Of a stretch of 64,000 bases of DNA, positions 32,654 to 45,240 are shown piece by piece. Location of the stretch: contig NC_087064.1 in the NCBI RefSeq assembly GCF_963678635.1, forward strand, positions 52,718,684-52,782,683. Direction: 5' to 3'. The notes under the pieces were generated by a model. That model did not search any database and was not told the origin of the DNA. It saw only the letters and a list, made by a program, of their open reading frames with translations. A program made the position numbers and the translations under genes. The DNA is from Symsagittifera roscoffensis. Lineage: Eukaryota; Xenacoelomorpha; Acoela; Convolutidae. Position 1 is the first letter of the stretch, and every line of letters starts with the position of its first letter.

Positions 32654-33680
32654 TTAGGTTCGATTGTTGGTAACACCCCAGTACGGCATGAAAACTTCAC
32701 AAAATCCAAAGGAAAAGAAGTTTTTAAAAGTTTTAGTTTTTACGACGGGTTTAAATTTCTTCAGGAACTTCTGGCATTGCCTGGTTAAGTCTGAATCGAT
32801 GTCCGAATTGTCTGACTTTTCCACCACTGAGGGCAGCAATGAATTAGGTTTCTTCTGTTTTTTTCGTCGATAAACGTTCTGGTTTCGGGCACCATTTCCG
32901 TCGAAGCTTGTGTGATGATGGGTTTTGACTGTTCGACTGATTGGCGACCCAATTTTCTCTGCACTCCCTCTCATTTTCAGAGAAATTATTGCTGGCAGTG
33001 TCCTCACTAAGTGTGAAAGTGTTATCTGATGTCTCCGTTGCCTGTTCGACTGTAACATTTATATAAAACCTTTCACCATAAAATTTTGATGGTCCAACAT
33101 TTCGTCTTGGTATAGAAGGAATTAAAATATTACGTTCAGCAGACTATCCAATTTATCTTACAATTCCAGAATCCCCGGCTCGGTAGGTTGTTTTCTGATT
33201 GTTTCAATCACATCCGGCGTAGTGTCTTAAAAGTCAAATGCTGAAGGCGGTTCCGTCAGTTCGGGAGATTTTAGTCCAGTTTGACTTGAACAGGGGGCCG
33301 GTATTATGCTTATCGGGCATTCAACTGATGGTCCTTGTGGGTTCCAGATAAGTCTACATGTTCAGGTTAAATGTGGTTAACCGATGGAATTCGTTCGTTG
33401 CTAAGATGTGGTTCGTGATAATTTAAGTCATCAATGAATCTTTCGCTGCCTACGTCCATTCTCAATCGCTTAAGACAAAAGTGTCAAAAGGTTAGTGGAA
33501 AGTGTCATCTTCGGCTGAGTAATCTGGTGAGAAGTTCTTCCGTGAGTTTAGTTTCGGTTGGAATCTTGTCTTTTTATGAGGCGGGTTTATAGGTTGTCTC
33601 GATTTCTTCGATGATGATTTTTTCTTTGTTAAGTTTTCTGACGGAGTGATGGCCACTTCTTCAAATCAAAGTCAGGGACT
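32654..33680 (-). pseudogene. Decayed minus-strand coding stretch, probably retroelement
   Basis: Minus-strand frames between stops read as hydrophilic, coding-like protein: a Lys/Ser/Pro-rich part (33,660-33,500), a piece containing LRMDVGSERFIDDLNYHE, a Pro/Ser-rich part (PSVECPISIIPAPCSSQTGL), and ATETSDNTFTLSEDTASNN near 33,000. The last can also be read in another frame that is open for 134 codons (33,058-32,654). The pieces need several frameshifts to connect. The composition resembles linkers or C-terminal tails of LTR-element polyproteins. I cannot assign a family. Confidence 0.3.
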
Positions 33681-35088
33681 GTGACACTAGCTTTGAAAAT
33701 TTTCGGTTGTTTCGAACAGTTATTCCTAATGGCTGCATCAGATTTCCTTAAGATATTCCCGTTTGCAAATTTCACCATTGATTTATTAGAATGTATTATT
33801 TTCTCCCCAAAGGTCGATAAAAAGCCCCCCCCCCATTTCTTCGATTTAAAACCGTTGGCAAGATGTTACCTTTCTCCGGGGGATTGTAGAGTGGAAGTCT
33901 CTTTGAATTCCTTGCTGTGGGAGTCTTGGTTGGTGTGCCAGTTGGTCATAATTGGAAGTTTGCCATTGATTTGGAAGTTTAACCTTGAGTTTGGGAAAAA
34001 ATTTTTTTTGAAAAACTCATTTCGGCCGAGTCAAGCTCGCGTTTCGCGCGACAACTGAAAATCAAAAATTATTTAGATCAGAAGAGAAAAATTAGAATTA
34101 CGAGAAAACTGATGAAAATCAGTCTAGTGTAAAATTACTGTTCACAGTTTCACTGCAATCAACTACTCGAGTAGAGCTGTCTTGTTCCTGTTGGAAAACA
34201 ACGCGAAGTCTTACGAGAGTATCATTGTCTTTCGGGGGAAAATCTTGATTGGGCAGGCAGACGAGTGAAGCTGCCCGTTGGTTTGGATTTGTTTTACTTA
34301 TATTACTTACCTAATGTGACAATGTGAGTACTTAATTTACTTTCTCGAGTGCATTTTATATGATTATATTGAGATAAGGTGAGTTTTAAATTGATTCATT
34401 CATTTGATATGGATCAAAAGTCCATTGTCTTATGAAAAATAATAGTATACTGGAGCTTCCGACCCTGTTTTTGTTGGCGCTCGCGGTTTTTAGGTATTTA
34501 GAGATCTAGCCATGGGGGCTCTCTTATTTCTAGACTGGGGGTGGTATTATGGTAGTGGCCTTTAAGCGGCAACACGATTTGTAGTCTCATCTCTTATGCA
34601 AACCGAATTAGCTCCGACTGAATGAGGTATAAACGCACAAGAGATTGTGTCCCTGACCCTTGAGCCGATGGTTATAGAGCCTGTTTTTCTTAACCTCGTC
34701 TGGACTTAAGTATACGACTGTTACATAGTGTTTTTATGGCGCTTCTGGGGGTTTTATGACATCAAGGCTATGGGATCGAAGCCACTTGACGCAGCTCCGG
34801 GCTACATGCCCATTCTAGAGTACCGGTGGTACGGTTCAACTGGAACGTGTCCAACTTCTCGTTGTACCGTGATAGCTTTTTAAGTAAACCTGTGAAATTT
34901 TCTCGATGCGCTTTCTGATATGAGGCCTGGCTAACCATTTATAGGGGCCACTACAACGGTTAAGAACAAAAAGCGAATAGAATTAGAAAGAAAAAACCGT
35001 ACAAATTTTGATTTCCAGATTAGGTGGATCAGATTTTGATGTTAATTATTAGTATGCTCATACTGTTTTTATATTGAGACTGATCGTT
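33681..35088. other. Unassigned repeat-like DNA
   Basis: Less AT-rich than the left part. A C-homopolymer lies near 33,825. TTGTTGGCGCTCGCGG at about 34,471 resembles a primer-binding-site style string found after an LTR, but I found no matching LTR pair in the window. No gene is evident. Confidence 0.3.
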
Positions 35089-35263
35089 TCGATCAAAAAG
35101 CGAGTACTCAGCAGGTGCCCAAATACGGGGTGTTGAAGGGGTTTTCAGATAGCCTTGCAACCTTGTAGTACCACTGGGAGACTTCACTGGAAGAGGTGAC
35201 CAGACGTATACCAAAGTAGTTTGCAGGACTGAGTTCTGGGAGTCAAGAGAGGACACTGCCTAG
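35089..35263 (+). repeat. 165-bp direct repeat, copy 1
   Basis: From GCGAGTACTCAGCAGGTGCC to GAGAGGACACTGCCTAG this matches 35,884-36,054 with few differences. The second half is found again at 42,111-42,202. It belongs to the leader of the Gypsy-like element. Confidence 0.8.
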
Positions 35264-35883
35264 AAGAGAGTACCAGTCGTGTGACCAAAGCAGTTGGAGA
35301 CCTAGAGCGGATCTACGGGGTGTGCTGTTGGGTCAAACGGGTTTCGTTAAAATCCATTTTATACTACAGGAGATAAGTATAAAAATGAATAAGCGGATAC
35401 CTCACACTTTTGAGAAAATCTTTTCACTTGAGCAGAGCTTGGAAACTGGTTCTACGGTTTTTCTCTTGAGAAGTTTAGCACCCATCGCGCTTAGGGCATT
35501 TTAAGGCTGAAGCAGGGGCTAGATACGGGGGAGGTTAGAAGGGAAATTGATTAAGATAGGGGTTGGTGGTTGCAAATTATAAAAAGATGGGTCTCATTAC
35601 AGTAACTATACAATCGATATCGTCGATTTAGTTACAATAGATTAACTAGAGTCTAGATTAATCAAGATAAATTAGAAAAATTAGAAAGCAAAGATACCCG
35701 ATAGTTATTCGAAATAGAGTAGATGACTGACTTGGCCGGATTGGGTGAGAGGATCGGTAATAGACAATTTTTGAAAACCCAGATGGTAAACACCCCATAG
35801 CAACGTTAGATGAACAACGCATGACAATCAGGTACCAGAACACCTGTAAATAGTCAGAATTGTCCATAGTCCAAACAATCGAT
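35264..35883. other. DNA between the two leader repeats
   Basis: No gene is evident. ACACCTGTAAATAG.CAGAATTGTCCATAGT near 35,846 recurs near 36,602, so this is probably leader or LTR-derived DNA of the Gypsy-like element in rearranged order. Confidence 0.35.
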
Positions 35884-36059
35884 CAAAACAGCGAGTACTC
35901 AGCAGGTGCCCGAATACGGGGTGTTGAAGGAGTTTTCAGATAGCCTTGCAACCTTGTAGTACCACTGGGAGACTTCACTGGAAGAGGTGACCAGACAAAT
36001 ACCAAAGTAGTTTGCAGGACTGAGTTCTGGGAGTCAAGAGAGGACACTGCCTAGTAAAA

Positions 36060-36408
36060 TAAGGGTCTCAACAATTGAGTCCTGGGATAATAAATCGAGT
36101 GTCCCAAGACTTGAGTCCTGGGATAGTAAATTAAGTGTCCAAACACTTATGTACTGGGAAAGTAAATTAAGTGTCCAAACATTTGGCCCTGGGATAGAGA
36201 ACTAAGTGTCCCAACACTTGGTCCTGGGATAGTAAAATTAATTGTCCCAACACTTGGTCGTGGGATAGTGAATTGAATGTCTCAACACTTGGTCCTTTGA
36301 TAGTAAATCAAGTGTCCCAACAATTGGCCCTGGGATAGTGAATTAAATGTCCCAACAATTGGTCCTGTGGTAGTAAATTAATTGTCCCAACATTTAGTCC
36401 AGGGAAGG
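36060..36408 (+). repeat. 35-bp minisatellite, about ten units, copy 1
   Basis: Units of about 35 bp follow the pattern GTCCCAACACTTGGTCCTGG then GATAGTAAATTAA. Each contains small inverted repeats (TCCCA with TGGGA, and AAGTGT with ACTTG), so single strands could form a row of small hairpins. The array sits in the leader just upstream of gag. Confidence 0.9.
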
Positions 36409-36719
36409 TGGATAAAGGGACAAAACCTGTGGAAAAGGGATCAAGAGACATAGATAACTTCTTGAGAACCAGATAAAATACTTTAAAAAAATAGGTTTCA
36501 AATCTGACTGCTGAATATATGTTAGACTGGAATTGTTTTAAAACGTTTAGAATACTAAAAGAATTGTAAATTTTTTTTATTTTGTCGACTTTTTTACGTA
36601 AACACCTGTAAATAGACAGAATTGTCCATAGTAAGAAACTGTAAATAAAGATCATGAGGAGAACAAGAGTGTCGCTACCGGAAAAAAAGGAGTCGGACAA
36701 AAGCAAAATCGCCCATAAA

Positions 36720-39110
36720 GACCACAGAGGCAATCACTATCAACAACAACACCGAGAATAATGAAGAAAAACGTTTTAGTTAATATGGTCAACACCAGAA
36801 GCAAAAAAAGCAAACAACTGAAAGAAGCTCACAAGATAAAAGAGTGCGCCGAGCACGGAAGTCGATATTGAGACGCCTGAGCAGAGCATAGATGAAGTTG
36901 GAAGAAAGACAACGAAATCGACACCAATGCCGAATGCAGAAGAACAAGGAACAAAAACAATTGAGTTCTCACCAATAGGCAAGGGAAACAAAAACACTGG
37001 CATCACACCGGAAACCAAAAAAAATACGATTCACAAACAAAAACGATTCAGGCATTCTTCACGGAGAAAATCGCAGCGATAGTGGGGATGAAAACAAGAG
37101 AAAAGGAAAAAATGATAACGTGAACCGACAAGAGCAACACTTTTGGAACGGTTTCCGCGATAGCAACGGAGGTCCGCCAAGGGGAGGAACAGGTCACAAA
37201 GAGAACGGCGGGTCACTCAGAAAGGCATGTAGCTTAATCGAAAACAACATTAGTTGAGATGGGAGACTTGATGCTAAAGTTGGAACAGATGGACGAAAAA
37301 CTCAAAAGCAGCGAGAATGAACGTCAGGAAATGAACAAGTAGCTCCGACATAATAAAAACGAGAACCTTGACAACAACTTCACCTTAGTAAGAGCAACTG
37401 AAGAGAAGCTACAACAGATGGCCGAAAGAGTGGAGACGACTGACAAGGAACGGGAGAAGTTTATCAAGAAAGATATGGCGGAAATGAAAAGGCGGTATGA
37501 AACCTAGAGACAAGAATGGATACGAGGAGCAGAGACCAAGCAGAAGTTCCTGTGCAAAACAGTCCAGTTTGGATGCGCTCTTGAGATACACTACTACTCA
37601 AAAAAAACGGTATCAGGCAAAACGGAGAAGCAACCCGGCACAAGGCTGGGTTTTGTGGAACCTCATCGCACTCAACAGGGATACCAAAACTTTCGGGCTT
37701 ACACACGAATGTACCTCCGGATGCCATGACAGGGACAAACACTTGGGAAATGATGAAAAGGACATTAGAGGCATTTACAACAACGAACACTGAATCGAGC
37801 GATAGAGTAGGAGGCAAATCGAGAAAGACTTTTAAGAAACCAAAGGAGTTTAAAGACAATTCGGATGGTTGCATAGATACCTGGGTTGAGAAAATGAGAC
37901 TACCTCTTGAGCAAGATATTTTGAATGATGCAAGACAAGCCTGACAGTGATACTAAGCAACCTAGAGGGCATAGCACTGAAGTGCGTGTAGCCAAGAAGG
38001 AAGAAGAACGTGACACTGCTGACAAGGTTTTCGAAATTCTGTTGAGTCGTTTCGGATCCTAAATGAAGGGGCATCAAGCCATGATGAGATTTTGAAAATG
38101 GAGACAGAGAGATGACGAGTCGATAGATCGATTTCTGGACGACCTAGAGAGCTAAAGAAGAAGAAGTGATCCGGTGGAATCGACCAACATGAAGAATTTT
38201 AGCATTGCTTCAAAACTCATCGACGGGGTAAAAAGTGAAGACTTAGGAACAATTTTAGCACCATACTATACGCTATCAAAAATTAACGGACCAACCCCAG
38301 AAGAGAACAGACAGAAGTCTAGAGAGTACATGTTAATGAAACCGAAGGAGTACGGTCGAAATCTGCAAGGGGAAACCAACAACAAAAGTCGACGTGAGAC
38401 AAGCGCCGAGAGACGACATTGACAGGCGAAGGTCATGTGTGAATTGTGGATCGGCAGACTATCAGGTGGCGGATTGCACCTCCTACAAACAAGGAATGAA
38501 AAAACTTAGGATATACACCAGATGAAGATGACCTGAATCAGATGGAAAAACATGAGTTCTATAGTGGCTTGATCAACAAGATTGGTGCGAAATGTTTCTT
38601 CTGTAATCAAAAAGGTCACTTCAGAATGGATTGTTCACTGTTTTGGCAAGAAGTGCAAAAACCAGAAACACCCAAAATAATAAGTTAGCGCTTGCGGCTG
38701 AGCAAAATACTAGGAAATGACAGGCTGAGAATGACTTGCAGAGTAAGGACGTGATAAATAATGATTTGTTGACAAAATCTATGAAGGGAGTGAACGAAAA
38801 GAAAGATGCCGAGGGGGCAGCAACAAAGGGTTTGCTAGATATAAACTATCAGAAAGCAGCAACAGACGCGATCAACAAAGTAAAACAAGACTTAGCTACA
38901 AAGGATATCGGACAAAAGCTGAAACAGGAAATAGAAAAACAGCAAAAGAAAGAAACGCTTTCAGCGGTAAGATTAGAACCTGAAACAGGCGACAGTCTGA
39001 TTATCAAGAGCAACTGCAATAGCTTGAAAATGAAAACTGGAAAAATTTTCGGGATCACGAAAATAGGAGCGAGAATCATGTCAATAATCAACGTCGGTGC
39101 CACGAGGTAA
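36720..39110 (+). pseudogene. Gypsy-like gag, copy 1 (broken)
   Basis: Plus-strand frames, with shifts, hold a Lys/Gln/Asn/Arg-rich N-terminal part, then TWEMMKRTLEAFTTTNTESS near 37,740 and CIDTWVEKMRLPLEQD near 37,870. A capsid-like helical part follows, with MKNFSIASKLIDGVKSEDLG at 38,189-38,250. A first Cys cluster (CVNCGSADYQVADC) lies near 38,437 and a canonical knuckle at 38,593-38,634 (CFFCNQKGHFRMDC). A Lys/Gln-rich segment runs to 39,110. Long frames on the opposite strand here are composition shadows. Confidence 0.6.
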
Positions 39111-39359
39111 CAAGAAGTCTGAGCGAACCAAGTGACCAAACAATGATGCACGTAGATGTAATCACAGACTCGTTCGAGAGCACTCAGAGCGTTATTGACG
39201 AGAGGTGGTGGAAAATCGATAAGGGTAGACAACAGATACACAGAAGCGTAAGGCCCACACGAGTTCATCAACATAGAAGGAATCAATATCTATACGAAAA
39301 CAATGATAACGTCTGACGAGTACCTGGTGGGTCAATTCTATGTGGGTCGAGAGGAACTC

Positions 39360-40085
39360 AAAGTGAGATCGATTGGGCATTGCGCCGTGCTGTAGGAAGA
39401 TGCCATGCACTTGGGAACAGAAGCAGACTTGTCCGCACTTTTACTGGATGTAAACTGAAAAAAGACTCCGTTGAAAGGACTATTGGGTACAGGAGCTGTC
39501 TTGAGCGTGATACCTATAGAAACAAGAAGACGGATGGGATTTGACAAGGAGGAACTAATAGATTCCAGAATACGATTGTCAGCCGCAAACCAGGGGGCCT
39601 TGAGGGTCCTTGGCAGATTACCAATAATAGCCCTTAGATCTGGTGGAACGGAACCTAAGGATGAGCTTTCTTGTAGTGGAAAATCTAGACGAGTCGGATC
39701 ATTTCACTTAAGGCAGGGACTTTATCAGAAAATTTGTTGAAACGACTGATCTTAATAATGCGATGTTCAGGATTTGAAACACGGAAAGGAAGAACCTAAA
39801 AAAACCGGTAAATTACCAAAGAGACTAAAGCTCAAGTTTTCTCGAGTAAGAGGGTGAGGTTGAAAGCGAATTAGGCTGCATTAGTAGGTTTGAGAATGAA
39901 GAATTATAATGAACACAGTGATAACAAGCAATTATGTATAGTACCAAATGCGAATAGCCAAAGTGCTGCTATTCTAGGAAAACCATTCTCGATAATCAAG
40001 AGTGGCCTCTGCGTCAGTGTCATGTTGAATGCTTTTGGTATACCAATCACAATCCAGAGAGGAGGAAACTGCGATACCCGTCGCC
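39360..40085 (+). pseudogene. Retropepsin-like region of Gypsy copy 1
   Basis: LLGTGAVLSVIPIETRRRMG at 39,478 onward is the aspartic-protease active-site segment. Gly replaces the catalytic Asp of D-T-G-A. The following IRLSAANQGALRVLGRLPII fits the flap-side strands. A downstream piece with SIIKSGLCVSVMLNAFGIPI ends near 40,085. The Gly substitution is also present in copy 2. Confidence 0.6.
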
Positions 40086-40611
40086 GGTGAAAACTAATTA
40101 TGAAATGACTGAAAATCTTTTTAAAATTAAATTCTTGATTTTCCGAATCACAAGGACAAGAATTGTATCTTGAGCAGATTGAAGGAATTAAAAATTTCAT
40201 CAGGTCTTATCAATTCACTTAAGTCGGAGACAGAAGGTGTTACTGTTGGAACTTGAAGCGTTGGAGGAAAACGTAAAAAAAATCGGAAAAAATTTTGGGA
40301 TCAATTTTTTGGAAGTTCTCTTAAAAACGCAGTGTTTTTTTTCTTGAAACGTGGTGTAGCTAACTTAACTAGTTCAATTCAACGAAAAAAGCCATGGGAG
40401 AGCCCCGTTGAGGGAGATCAGGTCGCGGTTTGCTTAAATACTTCACCTTAAGACTTGCTTTAAATCTGCTAATGTTCATACTTCTGTAGTTCGCTGCACC
40501 GAGCTTTGAGAATAATTTTGCCCGCTTCGCAAAACAGTGTATCGCAATCGTGCCTAGCCATTGCCGGGTTAAGTTTCAAACCAAACGCAGTCAGCGTCCG
40601 TAAAACTATCT

Positions 40612-41064
40612 GTGATCAACGACAATGCTATTTGGCACGATGCCGGTAATAACTTTTTCAGTCGACACCGTAATAAGAACTTTAACGCTTTAACTCCTAA
40701 CCAGCTTGAGAAGATTCTTTCAAACTATAAACATAATATTTACGAAAACGGTTACTATAAATTTTTACGTCCAGAAAGTTTTTATTGTAAGTTGAAAGAG
40801 TCAAGTATACTGGTTATTAACATAGTGACAGGCCTGATATCTAGTAGGAAGCATAACCTCACTGAGTTTGGGCAAAAGTATTTACCAAAACGCCAGGATC
40901 TCTCTCTAGAACTGAAAACGTTTACAATACTTAGGCGTTATAGCAATGATTTGAAGTATAATTTTCAAATAAAAACCCTAAGCGAGGAAAACGCAAGCGG
41001 CAAGCTAATAGAAACCAAAAAAACGCTGAGCAGTAACTACGAGTTAAGTAAAGTGCTTCTCTAA
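40612..41064 (+). CDS. ORF0 of BEL copy B (fully open)
   Basis: 150 codons are open, counting from GTG at 40,612. The frame extends 5' to a TAA at about 40,575, so the true start is unclear. Landmarks are IWHDAGNNFFSRHRNKNFNA, LTPNQLEKILSNYKHNIYE, KLKESSILVINIVTGLISSR and a Lys/Glu/Ser-rich tail. It lies 125 bp upstream of gag on the same strand. Versions in C, D, E and F each carry different breaks. I do not recognise the family. It is not a known BEL domain to me, and a diverged SGNH-like fold is one untested idea. Confidence 0.5.
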   Translation: MINDNAIWHDAGNNFFSRHRNKNFNALTPNQLEKILSNYKHNIYENGYYKFLRPESFYCKLKESSILVINIVTGLISSRKHNLTEFGQKYLPKRQDLSLELKTFTILRRYSNDLKYNFQIKTLSEENASGKLIETKKTLSSNYELSKVLL

Positions 41065-41189
41065 AGAGTGATAGTGTTTATTGAGTCTTAAAATAAATTA
41101 ATTTAACTTAAATTACGGTCTTGTTTCAATTAGTCCTTTTTTGAAACTGAACACTTGAAAATCCTTCAGCGAGTTTAAAGTTATTCAAA

Positions 41190-41930
41190 ATGACAGAAAA
41201 ATCTGAGTTAAATTATCGAGTGTTGATAAAGGGTAGAACATCACTAGAAAATGAACTTTCTGTACTTCACAGCCGCATAACTGAAAGTTTAGAGGGGCTA
41301 ATTAGAAAAAAGAGAATCAAAGCTTTAATTGTATCTTGCAATAGTATTTTTGAAAAAATATTAGCTAAGAATGATGAACTGGTGTTATAAGCTGATCAAA
41401 CGGATGAACCTAGCAAAATTTTACCGGAGTTGGCTGCATGGTGGGATAGGATAGTTAAGCTAAACGATTAAGTAATCGGTTAAATTCGCGCTCATTTGGA
41501 ATCAATTCCGGCTTCAGAGATCTCTGTCAGTGAAATTAGTCGCTCAAAAGCTTCATCAAAATCGGCAAAACACGTGTTCAGTAAGCAACGCTCAAGGAAT
41601 TCATTGACTCCCAGTGAGCGGCGCAAAGAACTGCTCCTAAGGAAAATGAAGCGAGAAGAATTGGAAAACCAACATGAAGCAATATTAGGACTGAAACAAC
41701 AGGAAGCCATCATCAAAGAGCAACATCATCAGATTGAGATTGAACGAAAACAGCAAAAAAGTTGACTTGAAATAGAACGACTTAGCGAAATAAATTGTAT
41801 TAAATGGCTGAAGCAGAAGTTGTTGAAACTGAATATTTCGAAGAGACTGAAATTGATCAGCATCTTGAGTTGTCGTATTCAGTTGATCGTCGTTCTGAAA
41901 GGGTAAACGATTGGGTTGATCACTAGAAAA
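41190..41930 (+). pseudogene. gag N-terminal part of BEL copy B
   Basis: MTEKSELNYRVLIKGRTSLE starts at 41,190. TAA at 41,388-41,390 ends the frame after 66 codons. Similarity continues (41,496-41,765, LTPSERRKELLLRKMKREEL). A frame break follows, then TAG at 41,924-41,926 in the segment NDWVDH-stop. Both the TAA and the TAG recur in copies C-F. Confidence 0.65.
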
Positions 41931-42203
41931 TTAAAAAGGACCCGAGGTAGTTCAATCTTCATCGAAGTTTATCACAGGTATAAATAAGGAAAGTGGTACG
42001 CATCAAAATAGAAATGTGTCTACAGCGGGAATTTCCCCTCGGCCATCATCAACGAATCAGACTTGTGGTTGCGCCCACCAACGATACCTCTATCAAGCAA
42101 CCATTTTGTTCACTGGGAGACTTCACTGGAAGAGGTGACCAGACGGATCCCAAAGTAGTTTGCAGGACTGAGTTCTGGGAGTCAAGAGAGGACACTGCCT
42201 AGT

Positions 42204-42556
42204 AAAATAAGGTCTCAACAATTGAGTCCTGGGATATTAAATCGAGTGTCTCAAGACTTGAGTCCTGGGATAGTAAATTAAGTGTCCAAACACTTATGTA
42301 CTGGGAAAGTAAATTAAGTGTCCAAACTTTTGGCCCTGGGATAGAGAACTAAGTGTCCCAACACTTGGTCCTGGGATAGTAAAATTAATTGTCCCAACAC
42401 TTGGTCGTGGGATAGTGAATTGAATGTCTCAACACTTGGTCCTTGGATAGTAAATCAAGTGTCCCAACAATTGGTCCTGGGATAGTGAATTAAATGTCCC
42501 AACAATTGGTCCTGTGGTAGTAAATTAATTCTCCCAACATTTAGTCCAGGGAAGGT
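42204..42556 (+). repeat. 35-bp minisatellite, copy 2
   Basis: The same units in the same order as at 36,060-36,408, with only scattered substitutions. The array was therefore copied as a block and not expanded separately. Confidence 0.9.
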
Positions 42557-42869
42557 GGATAAAGGGACAAAACCTGTGGAAAAAGGATCAAGAGACATAG
42601 ATAACTTCTTGAGAACCAAATAAAATACTTTAAAAAAATAGGTTTCAAATCTGACTGCTAAATATATGTTAGACTGGAATTGTTTTAAAACGTTTAGAAT
42701 ACTAAAAGAATTGTAGATTTTTTTTATTTTGTCGACTTTTTTACGTAAACACCTGTAAATAGACAGATTTGTCCATAGTAAGAAACTGTAAATAAAGATC
42801 ATGAGGAGAACAAGAGTGTCGCTACCGGAAAAAAAGGAGTCGGACAAAAGCAAAATCGCCCATAAAGAC

Positions 42870-45240
42870 CACAGAGGCAATCACTATCAACAACAACACC
42901 GAGAATAATGAAGAAAAACGTTTTAGTTAATGTGGTCAACACCAGAAGCAAAAAAGAGCAAACAACTGAAAAAAGCTCACAAGACAAAAGAGTGCGCCGA
43001 GCACGGAAGTCGATATTGAGACGCCTGAGCAGAGCATAGATGAAGTTGGAAGAAAGACAACGAAATCGACACCAATGCCGAATGCAGAACAACAAGGAAC
43101 AAAAACAATTGGGTTCTCACCAATAGGCAAGGGAAACAAAAACACTGGCATCACACCGGAAACCAAAAAAAATACGGTTCGCAAACAAAAACGATTCGGG
43201 CATCCTTCACGGAGAAAATCGCAGCGATAGTGGGGATGAAAACAAGAGAAAAGGAAAAAATGATAACGTGAATCGACAAGAGCAACACTTTTGGAACGGT
43301 TTCCGCGATAGCAACGGAGGTCCGCCAAGGGGAGGAACAGGTCACAGAGAGAACGGCGGGTCACTCAGAAAGGCATGTAGCTTAATCGAAAACAACATTA
43401 GTTGAGATGGGAGACTTGATGCTAAAGTTAGGACAGATGGACGAAAAAGACAAAAGCAGCGAGAATGAACGTCAGGAAATGAACAAGTAGCTCCGAAATA
43501 ATAAAAACGAGAACCTTGACAACAACTTCACCTTAGTAAGAGCAACTGAAGAGAAGCTACAACAGATGGCCGAAAGAGTGGAGACGACTGACAAGGAACG
43601 GGAGAAGTTTATCAAGAAAGATATGGAGGAAATGAAAAGGCGGTATGAAACCTAAAGACAAGAATGGATACGAGGAGCAGACCAAGCAGAAGTTCCTGTG
43701 CAAAACAGTCCAGTTTGGATGCGCTCTTGAGATAGACTACTACTCAAAAAAAACGGTATCAGGCAAAACGGAGAAGCAACCCGGCACAAGGCTGGATTTT
43801 GTGGAACCTCATCGCACTCAACAGGGATACCAAAACTTTCGGGCTTACACACGAATGTACCACCGGATGCCATGACAGGGACAAACACTTGGGAAATGAT
43901 GAAAAGGACATTAGAGGCATTTACAACAATGAACACGGAATCGAGCGATAGAGTAGGAGGCAAATCGAGAAAGACTTTCACCAAAAACCAAAGGAGTTTA
44001 AAGACAATTCAGATGGTTGCATAGATACCTGGGTTGAGAAAATGAGACTACATCTTGAGCAAGATAATTTGAGTGATGCAAGACAAGCCTGACAGTGATA
44101 CTAAGCAACCTAGAGGGCATAGCACTGAAGTGCGTGTAGCCAAGAAGGAAGAAGAACGTGACACTGCTGACAAGGTTTTCGAAATTCTGTTAAGTCGTTT
44201 CGGATCCTAAAGGAAGGGGCATCAAGCCATGATGAGATTTGAAAAATGGAGACAGAGAGATGACGAGTCGATAGATCGATTTCTGGACGACCTAGAGAGC
44301 TAAAGAAGAAGAAGTGATCCGGTGGAATCGACCAACATGAAAAATTTTAGCATTGCTTCAAAACTCATCGACGGGGTAAAAAGTGAAGACTTCGGAACAA
44401 TTTTGGCACCATACTATACGCTATCAAAAAATAACGGACCAACCCCAGAAGAGAAGAGACAGAAGTCTAGAGAGTACATGTTAATGAAACCGAAGGAGTA
44501 TGGTCGAAATCTGCAAGGGGAAACCAACAACAAAAGTCGACGTGAGACAAGCGCCGAGAGATGACATTGAGAAGCGAGGGTCATGTGTGAATTGTGGATC
44601 GGCAGACTATCAGGTGGCGGATTGCACCTCCTACAAACAAGGAATGAAAAAACTTAGGATATACACCAGATGAAGATGACCTGAATCAGATGGAAAAACA
44701 TGAGTTCTATAGTGGCTTGATCAACAAGATTGGTGCGAAATGTTTCATCTGTAATCAAGAAGGTCACTTCAGAATGGATTGTTCATTGTTTTGGCAAGAA
44801 GTGAAAAACCAGAAACACCCAAAATAATAAGTTAGCGCTTGCGGCTGAGCAAAATACTAGGAAATGACAGGCTGAGAATGACTTGCAGAGTAAGGACGTG
44901 ATAAATAATGATTTGTTGACAAAATCTATGAAAGGAGTGAACGAAAAGAAAGATGCCGAGGGGGCAGCAACAAAGGGTTTGCCAGAAAGCAGCAACAGAC
45001 GCAAATCAACAAAGTAAAACAAGACTTAGCTACAAAGGATATCGGACAAAAGCTGAAACAGGAAATAGAGAAACAGCAAAAGAAAGAAACGCTTTCAGCG
45101 GTAAGATTAGAACCTGAAACAGGCGACAGTCTGATTATCAAGAGCAACTGCAATAGCTTGAAAATGAAAACTGGAAAAATTTTCGGGATCACGAAAATAG
45201 GAGCGAGAATCATGTCAATAATCAACGTCCGTGGCCACGA
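42870..45240 (+). pseudogene. Gypsy-like gag, copy 2 (broken)
   Basis: Same layout as in copy 1, with extra differences. An insertion of a few bases near 43,980 changes the frame (CACCAAAAACCAAAGG against AAGAAACCAAAGG). About 15 bp are missing near 44,985, in the segment after KGL. MESTNMKNFSIASKLIDG is at 44,322. Long opposite-strand frames are shadows. Confidence 0.6.

Larger units (their letters stand above)
35884..40243 (+). mobile_element. Ty3/Gypsy-like gag-protease fragment, copy 1
   Basis: Contents in order: leader repeat (35,884-36,054), 35-bp minisatellite (36,060-36,408), an AT-rich stretch, a Lys/Glu/Asn-rich broken gag, a CX2CX4HX4C knuckle and a retropepsin-like region. A short post-protease piece (about 39,950-40,080, VPNANSQSAAILGKP) follows. 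No RT, RNase H or integrase is present before BEL sequence begins at TGTTGG, 40,244. Stops and frameshifts are frequent. Assignment to Ty3/Gypsy rests on the gag and knuckle layout and the protease motif. Confidence 0.65.
40244..42110 (+). mobile_element. BEL-family copy B (5' part only)
   Basis: It begins TGTTGGAACTTGAAGCG, like copies A (22,359) and C (46,380). It holds ORF0 and the first part of gag and stops abruptly after ACCATTTTGTT, where Gypsy leader sequence (CACTGGGAGACTTC) follows. In copies C, D and F the same point continues with CACCGATGGC, so the break lies at a shared CAC. Confidence 0.75.

Noticed and set aside
36060-36408. Regular repeat array considered as CRISPR
   Set aside because: Units are contiguous without unique spacers, and the context is a eukaryotic retroelement.
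36308-37874. Long minus-strand frames with membrane-like sequences, repeated at 42,455-43,984
   Set aside because: They are antisense shadows of the Lys/Gln/Asn-rich Gypsy gag, and their hydrophobicity follows from the complement of A-rich codons.
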